Origin: Excoecaria cochinchinensis
Taxonomy: Eukaryota; Streptophyta; Magnoliopsida; Malpighiales; Euphorbiaceae
Reading direction: 5' to 3'
Length of the DNA: 64,000 nt
NCBI GenBank assembly: GCA_947683425.1
Contig: CANTUQ010000055.1
Coordinates: 20,454,001 to 20,518,000, forward strand
Part shown: one piece after another, positions 11,371-22,756 of the stretch
Layout of the letters: each line of letters starts with the position of its first letter
Position numbering within the stretch: position 1 is the stretch's first letter
The notes under the pieces: generated by a model
Databases searched by the model: none
What the model saw: the letters and a program-made list of their open reading frames with translations, nothing else
Told to the model about the DNA's origin: nothing
Translations under genes and position numbers: made by a program

Positions 11371-12159
11371 CTGCAGGGACAAGGTGTTAGATGTGATGCA
11401 TGGAATGCAGATGCAATGTGTGGTCGTGATATGCAACACCCATAAAACACAAGCAAGCAAGTAGGTCCTTCCGCCCTTATTTCTCCCACACACGTGGTCG
11501 CGCGGTCTCTTTCCTAGGCAGGATTAGCCCAAGGGTCAGTATGGTACCCGATGGACACGCATGTTGTACGGCCAAAAAACAGGCAGCATGACACTCCTAT
11601 GCTAATGTATAAGCAAATGGATAATGATCATCATGTATTTGGACATTCCAAAAATTTCAACATGGCCCTGCCGGGGCATGAAAGCCTTGGGCTAGGTTGC
11701 CAAGCAAAACATCTGGACTCACCCAATACATGAGGATCCATACAGCAAACATAGAATTACGGTTCATATCACCTGTGGAAAGTAGCTACGGCCATTACAT
11801 GAGCTTTGGACAAGGGAGATGTTACTTTAGGGCTACCCAAGCATGATCCATGCCGACAGGTCTAGCTCATCATGAGCATAATGACCGATCGGGTCATCAT
11901 TTTGATATACCATTGAGGTACGAAGCTTGGGCTGGTGATTATCCTTAACACTTCCCTAAATTGAGTGAAAATAGGGTCGTGCTTCAGGAACACACCGGGG
12001 CTAATAGAGGGACAAAACTAGCATATTCTAAAGCTCTAATGGGATGCGAATGCAAATGAGAGAAGGCAAATTTATGAATTAAACTTTAATCATAAATGTT
12101 AAATGAGGTATTTTCAAATTTGAAGTCTCAAACCATATGGTCCCCAGCGGAGTAGCCAT
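11371..12159 (-). other. 5' leader and primer binding site of element B
   Basis: Untranslated leader, clearly homologous to 44142-44931 of C and, in the opposite direction, to the leader of D. The primer site lies at 12140-12158 and reads TGGCTACTCCGCTGGGGAC on the minus strand, two mismatches from the TGGCGACTCC-type site of C and D. That site is of the Arg-tRNA type reported for Ogre-like elements (from memory). The CCCTGCAG at the gag end looks like a 3' splice site. No gene is seen in this stretch. Confidence 0.75.
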
Positions 12160-14187
12160 TGTGACGCGCGTCTATTGAGGGTGATCGGGCAATTGAGGGT
12201 CCGCTGACAGCTTGCAATGAATCGCAAGTGCGTCTATGTTAGGCAACAAGGAGGTTTCATAGAGTCACCGCCCAATAGAACATTGGGAAAGTTTCTCTCG
12301 CCTCTGAGAGCCTAAGACTGCACTCAGTATCCATTTTGGGCCATCAAAAGGGGTCTTGGAGGGTGAACCTCTCGCCTTAAGGAGCCTAGGATTAACGCCA
12401 AAATCTCGTGACACAAGGGGTGTCTTGGCGGGTAAACCTCTCGCCTCTTTGAGGCCAAAGATCAGAGCTGGGTTCGGGACTTCTCATCTATTTTTACCTC
12501 GATTATTCTATGATCAAATTTTAATTATCATTAATTCGCTCTCTCTCCACACGATGCAATTGATTGAAGGCGCATTTATTCACATTTGGAAAGCAGTAAA
12601 TGAGCAAGTAAGTAGTGGAAGCAATAAATTACAATAATACAAGGAGCGAAATACAACTCCCTTTTGTAAATGTACGATACATACACAAATCGGGGCATTG
12701 CTTATTTTGAGGACTTTGGTCCTCGCATGCATCATTATTAAAACTGGATATTTCTATTATGAGGATTTTTATTGGACAAAAATAGGACATTGGGTCCTTA
12801 TGTTTATGAAAACCTCTCTTTATTAAATGGAAAACATTAATCAATTTTTATATTTAGCGGGATATAAAAAGGGTATACTCATGTGCATAAAATTTTTAAT
12901 GAATAAGCAAATAAAGGAAATAACCAAGAAGGTTAGAAAACTAAACCGGATGGAATCTTCCAAGCATGGTAGATCGCCCCTCGAGCTCAGGACAGTCCAA
13001 GAAAATCAATATATGCTCACAAAAGGTTAATGGGTGTTAATATACAAAAGCTCAATATAAATAAAGTTCTAAAACTTGAGAGAGATAGAAAAGATTTGGA
13101 AAACGTGGAGACAGAACCCAGCGACGGCCATTTATCGAGTGATCGACGGGCATCAGTCAAAGTGACCAACATGTCCCGTCGCTCACTCAAGAGAAAGGGC
13201 GTCTGTGAGTGAGGTGACCGACGGGCGTCGATGAAATAGATGACCCGTCGGTCACCATTGTCTCCGAAAATAAATTGTAAAAACTCTCTTTTTCAGAGCC
13301 AAAATGGGTTTTTATCACACAATGAGATGAAAAGAATCAAAATAAAGAAAAGTGAAAGCAAAAAAAACCAAAAGAACAGCAAAAATAAAGAATAAAGATG
13401 AAATAATACGGAGAATGAGTCCGGAATATTTACCCTCAGATAATATTTTAGTGAGATTTTTGGTGTCGATTAGAGTCCCGTACGTTCCACGAGAAACGAA
13501 ATAAAAGGTCAGGAAAGAGGAAAATAGATTGTTTCCTTCTTAACCCTTCAAAAAAGATTGACTTTGGAATCAAAAACTCAAAGAAAACTAATTAGTTTTA
13601 GTTCCTTTTTAATGGATTGATCCTCGAATTAAAAGAAATTTCTTGATGTGTGTGTTTGTTGGAAGAGAGAGAAAACGCGCTTGAATTTTGGCAGAGTTTC
13701 CCCTTTTGAAAATTTTTGGAACCCTTTTTAGGAGGAAATTCATAGCTTTTATAGGCCAGGGCAGACTGACGGGCGTCGGATATGGCGACGGGCATCGGAA
13801 GAATCCTTCTGACACAAGGATTCATTCGACAGCCCTGCCATTTCCACCAACGGGCGTCGGAGAGGTTGCATGCTCCGGGAAACCAGGTGGCATGCTCCGG
13901 AAAAAGTGGATCCGTCCGACGTGCATCGGAAAAACCATGGGCCGTCTGTGATCCTAAGCGACGGGTTGGCCTCCCACAGATGAGCTTGTCGTCTGTCGAG
14001 GAAAACATACCTTTTTGACTCAAAAATTTCCCATTTTTCCCCCTCTGCCTACGAAAGGTGAAAAGACTCATTTCTCGTGGATCACGGGACTAAAACCTCC
14101 CAATCCTGACCGTTTGTTCAGGCTCGGATACCGATTTTATCATAGGGTAATCTGTGATCCGGACCGCTCCGGGATGCGGTGCCTATA
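12160..14187 (-). repeat. 5' LTR of element B (Tat type)
   Basis: About 2.03 kb. On the plus strand it begins TGTGACGCGCG, as in the LTRs of C and J, and ends GGTGCCTATA where C ends GGTGCTTACA, so the terminal dinucleotide has mutated from CA to TA. A cluster of GACGGGC/GCCCGTC motifs lies at about 13767-13990, immediately upstream (in the minus-strand sense) of a TATA box CTATAAAAG near 13749-13758. A second cluster is at about 13115-13250. The partner LTR is outside the window. Confidence 0.85.
13767..13990 (-). promoter_or_regulatory. GACGGGC motif cluster upstream of LTR TATA box (element B)
   Basis: Repeated half-sites such as GACGGGCGTCGG, CGACGGGCATCGG, AACGGGCGTCGG, GACGTGCATCGG, GCCGTCTGTGA and CGACGGGTTGG occur within about 220 bp, upstream of the TATA box CTATAAAAG in the sense of the element. 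Many are near-palindromic. The same block occupies the same place in the LTRs of C and D. It is inferred to be the U3 enhancer; no binding protein is known to me. Confidence 0.6.
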
Positions 14188-14429
14188 AGGGGCGTCCCAG
14201 TCATCGAGTGGATCAGTATTGTGCCTACCATTGGAATACTGTGCATGGGACTGATTGGTGCCAAACTCTAAGGAGACAAGTTCAAGATCTCATTGATGAG
14301 GAGCTGAGATGTGGGGAGGATTGTTCCTGAGGATGATGATGAACCATCAACCACAACATCTGTGTTGGTGGGAACGGAAAGGGATTAGCTATTTATATGT
14401 TCTTTTTGCTCTGGAACTATTTGATAATG
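14188..14429 (+). pseudogene. Tat-type gag C-terminal fragment (element E)
   Basis: Plus-strand remnant encoding the C-terminal gag finger in the Tat form CX2HX4HX4C (CAYHWNTVHGTDWC, coded at about 14217-14260) followed by RRQVQDLIDEE. The finger binds the element RNA. It is homologous to 47100-47200 of D. Here the codon before DLID is a normal CAA (Gln), where both C and D have stop codons. The frame ends soon after (stop near 14327), and 14330-14430 cannot be aligned to any domain. Confidence 0.75.
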
Positions 14430-14589
14430 ACTTTTTTAATTTTAGTTTTTATTAAATAAAATGACGTGTTTTGCTTATTTGTGCAATGTTTCTGATGATT
14501 TCTCTATGCATAATCATGATACATTTATATTTGATATTGATTCAACTGATGCCATTCCATTTAATCTCGAAACTTTGGAAAACCCAAGG
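14430..14589 (+). pseudogene. Tat-type pol fragment, spacer before reverse transcriptase (element E)
   Basis: Encodes FAYLCNVSDDFSMHNHD and FDIDSTDAIPFNLETLENP, matching the D polyprotein at about 48895-49015 (FAYLCDVSDDF; LDIDSTDATPFNL). It ends at the insertion site of solo LTR F; caagg at 14585-14589 is the target duplication. The same frame continues at 17021. Confidence 0.8.
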
Positions 14590-17020
14590 TGTAACAACCC
14601 GGATACACCCTAGTAGGATTTGTGAAGATTGGTCAAGTTTTGTTTTTAGAATTTCTAGTTTAGCTTCTGTAGAACGCACCAGTTGGAGTTCGTTTTAAGC
14701 GGGATTTATGTGGATTTTGAGTTGGGTTTGGACATGTGGCAGTCATGCAAGGAGTTTGGAAGGGTTTGGGACACATGTCTTAAGATAGACATGTGGCTTT
14801 GAGAGGATGTGCCAAGTGGACCTTTGCATGCAATATAAGTGTTTGAGTGGGAAAATCTGTCCTCATTCTTGTTTTGCATGCAAATAGTGATATCTCTTTG
14901 TTTTCCCTCTCTTTCTCGGTTTCACTTCCTCTTTCTTCTTTGATTTTTTCTTCCTTTGGCTAATTTCTGCATTGGATGGTTTAAAGAGGTTATTAAAGGA
15001 TTAAGAAGGTAAGTGTGACTTAGCTTTGTGTTGGGTCTTCTTCTACTCCATTTTTATATTGCTTTTTTTTGGTTGTGTAATGGACTAAGAGCTGTTGTAT
15101 TGGTGTTCTTTGTTGTGTTTGATGTTTCAGATAGAAGGATTGAGAAGGGCAAGGACAAGATTTGAGATTGGGAGTTTCGGCTGCACTTTTGGAGGTAGGG
15201 ATCGTGTGCCCTTTGATTTTTGCATGTGTAGAGAATTGTGATGTAGTATCAAGTGATGCATGTTTAATGTGTTAATTGATATTTGATATAATTGAAATGT
15301 AAAATGGATGTGTGTTGAAGTTTTAATTGAATTCCCATGTGTATAATATAGTGATCATGTATGAACCCTAGTTGTAGGGGAAAACTTTGCTCAGATTGTA
15401 TCAGACCTCCGTGTGATGTTTTGGTGATAAGTGGAGTTTGAGGACTCCAAATTAAGTGATTATTGTGCCTTAGAACCATGACTTCCATAGCTATATAAGT
15501 CCTATAAATGACTATGATAGAATTCTGGCTCTAAGTGTCCCAAAAATGGCCATAACATAAGTGTCTCTATTCTAGCGGGTCTATTAGAATAGTATCATTT
15601 GTTTAGCTCATATATTATGTTTTATTTGTCTAAATGACCTGTAATTTATCCCATTGGAAACTTAACATCCTAGGGAACAATTGTTAAGAAGGATGTTTTT
15701 CCTAAAAATGAGGTTTAGATGTTAGTTTATGCGGTACAAGTTTGAGGTGAGAAGCAGTCCCGTTGGGCACCTGTAGGAGCCTACTGTCACGAGCGCGACA
15801 GAACCAGTTATATGATGGACTTTTCTTTACATTTTGATCCCATGTTGGCATGAATCATTTCCCACCTTTACCCCCCTCTAGTTTGAGTATTTTTGTGTGT
15901 TTATCCTTCCCGAAATGCACCCGAACTTCACTGCAAGTTCCTATAACTTATCCAATTCATGTTTAACATAATGAGATGAGTATATGAACTTTTGTCAATG
16001 GAAATTATACGTAATTGAGGCTATGACTTAGTACTTTGATAAAGGAATTAATGTGTACATGCTTTTTAGTTATTGAATCATAATGGTATGTGTACTTGTA
16101 TGGTGAACTATATGAATATGTTTGAACATGCATATTATATATGTGTTATAGTAATTAGAGTGTTAGCGAGCCTGAAGTGTCAAGTTAGTGGATATATAAG
16201 CATGCTTATAAAGGGTTTTGCACGGCTGCTTTGTAAACCGTTATGGTCTTTTGTCTAGAGACTTCAATCTCTTTTGTTACCTTCGGGTATTCGAATGTTT
16301 TCAGCCTTATGTCTTTTGTTTTAGGTATTGAATTTCATCGGTATCTTTTGTACCCGTATCCACAGTCCATGAGAATTCAGGCTTCTTATTTGCTTTTGTG
16401 ATAATCGAGCTTATGCTTTTGATGATGGAATGATTATTTTGAGCATTTCATATTATGCTTTTGGCTCAATTATGTTCGTCAAGTGGACTTGAAGTTGTTA
16501 AGATTCCATTATGTGTTACGTAAATAAGAATGTTATGGTGCTTTGAGCATGTTAGGTTTGATAAGATTGAATTGTGCATGTTATAATTTTGTAATTAACA
16601 TTGCGTTTACTCTTTGGCATGATATGTATATACTGTTATGCATGCTTGTGCAGTCCTTTGTTTTTGTATATCCCCACTAAGCATTATCGCTTAGATCAGA
16701 TGTTTGTTTCCGTGTAGGTTTGCAGGATTGGTTTGGTTTTGGAGTCGCGCAATTGCTGGCCACTAGGAGTAGAAGTCTTCTTTTTGTACTAGTATAGGGA
16801 TAAGTTGTATAGTCCAGTTTTTGCTTGTACGTTTTGTAATGTTTTGTAAGGCATGTAATTCTAATATGTAATGTAATGACTTAGTATATGTATACTGTAT
16901 AAGTTCAGTTATGCAAGTTTACATGGTTACTCATGAGTGCTTCCGCTTTAGCTCTTACATGAATGTTTGTGTTGTGTGTGACACCTCAATATTCCTTCCG
17001 AGGGGTATTGGGGTGTTACA
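14590..17020 (+). mobile_element. Solo LTR of a Tekay-type element (F)
   Basis: 2431 bp starting TGTAACAACCC and ending GGGTGTTACA, flanked by the perfect 5-bp duplication caagg (14585-14589 and 17021-17025), inside element E pol. There is no internal coding region, so unequal recombination between two LTRs is the likely origin. A TATA-like CAATATAAG is near 14829-14837. A palindrome CTGTCACGAGCGCGACAG is at 15784-15801 and the CCCCACTAAGC...GCTTAG stem at 16672-16695, both shared in position with the other Tekay-type LTRs here. Confidence 0.88.
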
Positions 17021-17382
17021 CAAGGGAAATCTTAATAACATCTAATGTAACTCCTAAAGAGAGGGAAAAATTTGAGAGAATATTAAAAAATATGAAAAAG
17101 TCTTTGCCTAGACCTACGAAGACATGCTAGGAGATGATCGTGAAGTCACTGAACATAGTATCTTGACGTACCCTAATCATGGACCAATCAAGCAGAATCT
17201 CAGAAGACTCAGGCTAGAATGGGCAGAAAAGGTTAAAGAAGGGATCCACAAGCAGAAACAAAGCCAATTTTCTTATCAAAATACAACAACCAATTTAGTT
17301 TGCCAGCATCGTCCCAATAGTCAAGAAGAGCAAAAAAGTATATATATGTGTAAGCTATCAGGATTTGAACAAACCTTGTCAA
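17021..17382 (+). pseudogene. Reverse transcriptase N-terminal fragment (element E)
   Basis: Continues 14430-14589 after the solo LTR. It encodes sequence parallel to D at about 49025-49370: EREKFERIL, then MLGDDREVTEH, LTYPNHGPIKQ and RLEWAEKVKE, followed by frameshifted VCQH...SQEE (D has a Val-Val-Pro-Val-Ala-Lys block) and YQDLNKPC-like sequence. There is a TAG where D has the Trp codon of FAWTYED. The homology stops at an A-rich run. Confidence 0.75.
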
Positions 17383-17419
17383 CAAAAAAAAACAAAAAAA
17401 AATAAAAAAAAAAAGGAAA
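17383..17419. repeat. A-rich run at an internal deletion joint
   Basis: Almost pure A (with a few C, T and G) between the reverse transcriptase fragment and the integrase fragment of element E. About 2 kb of pol present in D (rest of reverse transcriptase, both RNase H domains, integrase finger) is missing here, so this marks a deletion joint, perhaps a filler-type repair. Confidence 0.6.
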
Positions 17420-18082
17420 AATTGATATGTGGATATGTCCAAGCTCATTGAGAAGAATTTGATACGGTCTTCCACACCATGTCATGTCTGATAATGGGGT
17501 GCAGTTTATGGCTGAAACTAGGAAACGGCTTCAGAAGTATGGCATCAAGCGTCATAAATCCTCTCTATATCGCCCTCAAGCTAATGGGGCGGTTGAGGCG
17601 GCTAGCAACAAAGTCAAGAAGATCCTGTCCAAGATGGTTCAAAACTACAGGGGTTAGGCAGAGAAGTTGTCTTTCGTGCTATGGGGTTATAAAATTACAG
17701 TCAAAACTTCTACAGAAGCCACGCCTTATTCCTTGGTGTATATGGAAGCAGTATTGCCTGTTAAAGTGGAGCTGAAGTCTTTAAGGGTGGTTATGGAAGC
17801 TCAGATTCCGGAAGTTGATTGGGTGCAGCAACGATTGTGATAGTTGAACATGTCAGACCAGAACAGCTTGCAGGCTTATTATTGCAAATAGATCTATCAC
17901 AAAAAACTTGCTCGATCATTTGGAAAGAAGGTTAGAAAGCATCCACTAAAAGAGGGAGATTCAGTCTTCAAGCAAATGAGACCAGGTATTCCAGACATAC
18001 GGAGTAAATTCAAGCCAACATGAGAAGGTCCTTTTGTTCTTAAGAGATTGTTATCTAAGGGAGCAGCAACAGATAGCGACTG
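17420..18082 (+). pseudogene. Integrase fragment (element E)
   Basis: Integrase core and C-terminal region of the Tat type, much mutated. The second catalytic Asp is visible in SDNGVQF (about 17487-17507), and the Glu in NGAVEAA (about 17583-17603). Later blocks match D: VELKSLRVVMEAQIPE, KKVRKHPLKEGD, FKQMRPGIPDIR. Stops such as a TAG in place of Trp near 17656 disrupt it. It is cut at 18082 by LTR G, before the conserved end of pol. Confidence 0.78.
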
Positions 18083-21000
18083 TGTAATGACCTAAACACT
18101 GGCTTAGTAGTGATCAGTGAAATCTGTAGAGTCTATAGTGTGAACTTCATTTGAAAATATCAGAGATTGGGTCCTAAAATACAGTAGAGAAGAAAAATTA
18201 AACATGCTCAGACCATGGAAGCCCCTGATGGGTGACCTACTAGGAAGCCTGTAGGGAAAAAATATTTTATTGAACTATTGGAAAGTACAAGTTATAAGGA
18301 GTCTTGTGATATAATTTGGAGTGAAAATGAGGTCAAATAGGTCTCCGAAAGTCAAACTGAATAAAGGCCTCTAGTTCGATTCAAATAGTAACTAGTTGGA
18401 CTAAACTTTGACCGAGGTTTTAAAGATAGTAGATGACCTCTGAAAATTTATCTGACAGCATAGATAGATTAAGAATAATGTGTAGAACAGTTTGTTGGTG
18501 AAAAAGTAATTCTATGGTGACACAGAAGAATTAGTGAATTGGATCGATTTAATTGAACCGGACCGGATAGGAACCGTAATTGAGATAAAACCAAGGTTAA
18601 ATGGGTTCTTAAGAGTGAAAAGATGTTAAAGATGGAAAGTAAACCTAACCCGTTCAACCAATGAACCAGACCAATCGGACGAGTTGACTTTGGTTTGACT
18701 AGTTTGACCGGACTCTAAATGAAGTTATGGACTTCAGAAAAATGATATAAAAGTATGGATTTTCTTGAAATATTATGGAGAATCAAATGGTAATGAACAA
18801 TAAATTTTACGGTGAGACAGAAAATTGAGTTATCGGACTGGTAAGAAATTACCGAACTGGGAAACGGTCTCCGATTGAGCTATAATTTTATGCAGAGACT
18901 AAATTATATATTTTAATAATTATGGAATTAATTTTGACTAAAATTGAACTTTGGAAATGGGAAAAATTATTTTTTGGTTAGAAAATGGGGGGTTAATTAC
19001 TTCGGTGGTCACTGAACTTTAAGGGTTGTAACGATTTAGTCACTAAACTTCAATTTGTAACAATAAAATAATACATCTATTATTTTGTAACGAAAAAATC
19101 AAAATGATCGGAAATGGCAACCGGCACGTGACCTATTAGCAGAATGAATGTTAGATTTTTTGCCACGTCGGATCTGACATGGATCCGACATGGCTTTATG
19201 GTTAAAAAAAATCAATTTTCACTGTCTTCAAGCAGCTCCTGTTTGCCGCCGAAACCGGATTTCCGATCATTTTGATTTTTTCGTTACAAAATAATAGATG
19301 TATTATTTTATTGTTACAAATTGAAATTTAGTGACCAAATCGTTACAACCCTTAAAGTTCAGTGACCACCGAAATAATTAACCCGAAAATGGGCTTAAAT
19401 TGCCTAAATGGGCTTTTAGTTTGGCCCATGATTTGGCCCATTAGGAGACACTATATAAAGGCTGGAATATCAGATTTCTCTAGAGAAAGAATTCTAGCAG
19501 CTCTCCTCCTCCTCCATAAAGCATAATTGTTCATCTTGATTTTTCCTCCATTTTCTTCAATTATCTCTTAATCTTTCCCTAAATCCAAGCCTCCTAAGTA
19601 AAGTTCAGCCTCTCTATCACATGATACCAGCCTCTAATCTTCATTTGAGGTGATTAAAGTGGGAAAAAACAAGGGTTCAAGGTTATGTGTCAAAAATGAG
19701 GTAAGTGATTTAGGGTTCTATAATTTGATTCAAAGGTTCCAATAGGTAGTTTAGGATATATTGATGATATTTATGTAATTATATAGCAAAAAGGAAGCAA
19801 ATTGATGGTGGTTTCCTTGGATAGTATATTCGGCCACATGAAGAAATCTAAGGAGGTGATGGTTTTTCAAGGAGTAAAGGCATAGAAAGCATGCTTAAGA
19901 TGAGGAGAACAAGGAAATAAGGTTAGCGGATACAATATCCTTCATTTTCCATTAAGGATGCATGGTTTTAGGTTATGTTTAAGCATAAAGTATGTGAAAT
20001 ATGCATGTATAATTGAATCTAACTTGATAAGCATGAATAGTGGGCTTAAATAAGTGTATAAATGTGCTTGAGATAAATTAAAACATTATGGTATGAAAAT
20101 TCTAACTTAGGCCGAATGGAAATATAAGGAATACTAAAGATTCTTAAGTGTTTATGGCATATAAATGATGTTTATAATGTGTATAATTTGCCTAATGTAT
20201 GATAGAGTGGTTAAAGGAAAGAAAAACGAACATAGTAAATTAATGTAGTGTTGGCTGAATGGAATATTAAAGGAATTAATGAGGTATGTTGGTTAACAAG
20301 GCATGTAATTGATATTTATGAGGACTATAACATGTAAATGACATGAAAAAGTGATTAAGTAAACTAAATATGATTATAGTGTAAAATGAATACCTTGGCC
20401 GAATGTGATATATGGGATTATTAATGTGTATTTTCATGTTTAATTACTTATAATAGCATAAAATTATTAAATAGTGATAAATGAGTGTGTATGCAAATTT
20501 ATGAGTGAAAATGATGATATGGCCGAATGATACATGTTGTTATAATATATGATTTAAGTGAAATTATGATGATATTTGTCCTTAGTAGTGATCTGGTAGT
20601 TAAATCTAGTTCAGGATATAATTGGCTAGCCATAGGGATTTCACACCGCGGCATGACTCATGGAGACTCGCTATTGATAGGCCAATGACAATCTATCACA
20701 TGTATAGTGATTCAAGTGAACAGTATAGTGCAGTGCAGTGATAAATGGTCCTATTGTGATCATTTTATAGTGTAGTGGATATGTGGGGTCGACGTCCCGC
20801 GTATTCGGTCAGTAAATTTTCTATCGGGTATATACTAGGGGCATAATGGTAATTATGGAATAAAATTGATTGAAGTAGTGATAAATAAGAAAATGAGTGA
20901 AAATGGGACTAAATGCAAAGAAATAGAAAGTTTAGGGGTAAAACGGTAATTTTACACTTAATAGTAGAAAATAGTGTAAATTGGGTGAAAAGTGTAATAG

Positions 21001-21933
21001 AAGTGATAATGAAGTGAAGAAATGATAAAATAAGGACTAAACTGAAATTTGGAATGAAAGTGGTAAAGTAGGGACTAAAATGTAATTTGATAAATTATAT
21101 AAGGTTAAAAATGGAAAATAAGAATAAATATGGGTAAATTGGTAAATTAAGAGTAAAGAGGGGCATTTTAGTAATTTGGGCAAAATAAGGGACATAGATG
21201 GAATTATTGAAAAAGAAGGGACGTATATGGAATTATTGGAAAAGATAAGGACATAATCGTAATTTTTATAAAAGTTGAGGATCTAAATATAATGTTTCAA
21301 ATGAATAGTTGAATAAAGGATTTCAGTATAATTATTCTTTAATATATACATATAAATGGATAAATGAATTAAATTAGTAGTTTAAGGATTAAGTTAAAGA
21401 ACATGAAAAGTGTAGGGGTAAGATAGTAATTAAATATATATAATTAAGATATTAAGTGTTATTAAATAGAAAAAATGTAATTAAGCAATTAATGATGTAA
21501 TTCAGTGACAAGTTAGGGACTAAACTGTAATTTGCATGAAAATATTATTGGAAGGACTAAAATATAAATTTGCATGTTAATAAGGGTCTTAGTGTAGGGC
21601 TTCATTTTTGTAATTTTTGAGGATTCGTTTTGTATAGAACTCTCCTATGGTTTTGTAATGGCTTCCACTTTTGTATATGTATTCTGGTTTTTGTAATTTT
21701 CCATTGTATCTCTTAGTTGATCAGAACAGTAATGTAATGCTCCAGTTATATTAATGCATGATCAGCTTATTCCTGGATTGGTGGTGCGAAGTTTTAAATT
21801 ACCCTGTATTTCGTTCTGCATGTTTATGTATGAATGTTTGTGTATTATGTATCTGTGTGGTGGCACCTTTACTCATACGGCATCTCACTCCTGATCGGAT
21901 GGGATCGCCTAAGTATGGGTAAGGGGTGTTACA
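18083..21933 (+). repeat. Tekay-type LTR (G), probably solo or truncated
   Basis: Starts TGTAATGACC and ends GGGTGTTACA; 3.85 kb including a 395-bp MITE. A TATA box CTATATAAAG at 19451-19460 is followed by a pyrimidine-rich leader, as in plant LTRs. The stretch 20830-21600 is made of degenerate repeats on the theme gggactaaa/gtaattt. Its end (21770-21933) is homologous, in reverse orientation, to the beginning of LTR H at 25968. No matching target duplication was found (gactg on the left, tgtgt on the right), so one flank is probably deleted. There are no credible ORFs. Confidence 0.65.
18990..19384. mobile_element. Mutator-like MITE, 395 bp
   Basis: Long terminal inverted repeats of roughly 130 bp beginning GGGTTAATTA (ending TAATTAACCC), flanked by a perfect 9-bp target duplication GAAAATGGG at 18981-18989 and 19385-19393. 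A 9-bp duplication is the signature of Mutator-type transposition. There is no coding capacity. The inner inverted-repeat ends lie near TTTCCGATCATTTTGATTTT. It is inserted into LTR G. Confidence 0.92.
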
Positions 21934-22147
21934 TGTGTATATGATTTTGCTCAGTGTTTGCGTGTGCGTGAATTAATGCATGATCAGCCTCTGCCCTCAA
22001 GGTAAGGTTTTAATTATCCCGTATTTATGCATGTATGATTATGTATAAATGTATACTTCCGCATGGTATATGTGTGCATGTATGTGAGTGAGCGTCGGGT
22101 AGCGCACCCGTCGGCGCCCTTCCAACGCCGATGGTGGGGGTGTTACA
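21934..22147 (+). repeat. 3' end of another Tekay-type LTR
   Basis: Resembles the last 200 bp of LTR G (both contain ATGCATGATCAGC and a Val-less, AT-rich stretch around gtatttatgcatgtatg) but ends differently: ...GGTGGGGGTGTTACA. It contains the near-palindrome GGGTAGCGCACCCGTCGGCGCCC. It is probably a fragment left by nested insertion or unequal exchange. Confidence 0.5.
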
Positions 22148-22756
22148 TTAACAATATGGAATATACGTATCTGGCATGTTCGTCATGTAACAATATTCAT
22201 TCCAAGTATAATAACAGGAACATGCATTTAACATATAATAACATGTTAAACACTTAAATCATGTGCTATACATTTACTTTTGACATTTAGTAACTTTATT
22301 TCTGTATATGCTTTCTAATTTTACTTATATAATATTAGCATGTCAATACATCTCATATTCATACATGTACTTATAAGCACATAGCACATCTCTTGTATGA
22401 TGCTATATAATAATAGCTTTACTTGTACTCTCAAACAATAGTGCAAATACACATTTAGCATATCATATAACAATATTAGAGAACATATCTAAATGAACAT
22501 GTAGTTTTCATATAATATCTAAAAAAAACTATACTATATCATGTGCATACTCTTTAGATTTAGCTACAGGCAGCATAACATGAACATCAAGTCACTACTT
22601 CTCAAGTACTTTCATATGCATATAATGACAGGGGTACATCTCTGCCATTTTCATGTACAAATCTTAGCTTTTCATATACTCTTGTAATCATATATCGGTA
22701 TCTCTGGTACGATAGTCATGTATAAATTATAACAGTTCTGATAAATCTCTAACATA
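22148..22756. other. AT-rich sequence without genes
   Basis: About 600 bp with many short ATG/TAT words. Words such as ggtatctctggtacg and ggggtacatctc recall the LTR of element A in the same orientation, so a decayed minus-strand Tekay LTR fragment is likely. No ORF or clear boundary is seen. Confidence 0.4.

Noticed and set aside
18083..22147. G as a clean solo LTR with target duplication
   Set aside because: The five bases left (gactg) do not match those right of either possible end (tgtgt after 21933, ttaac after 22147), so a clean solo LTR is not supported.
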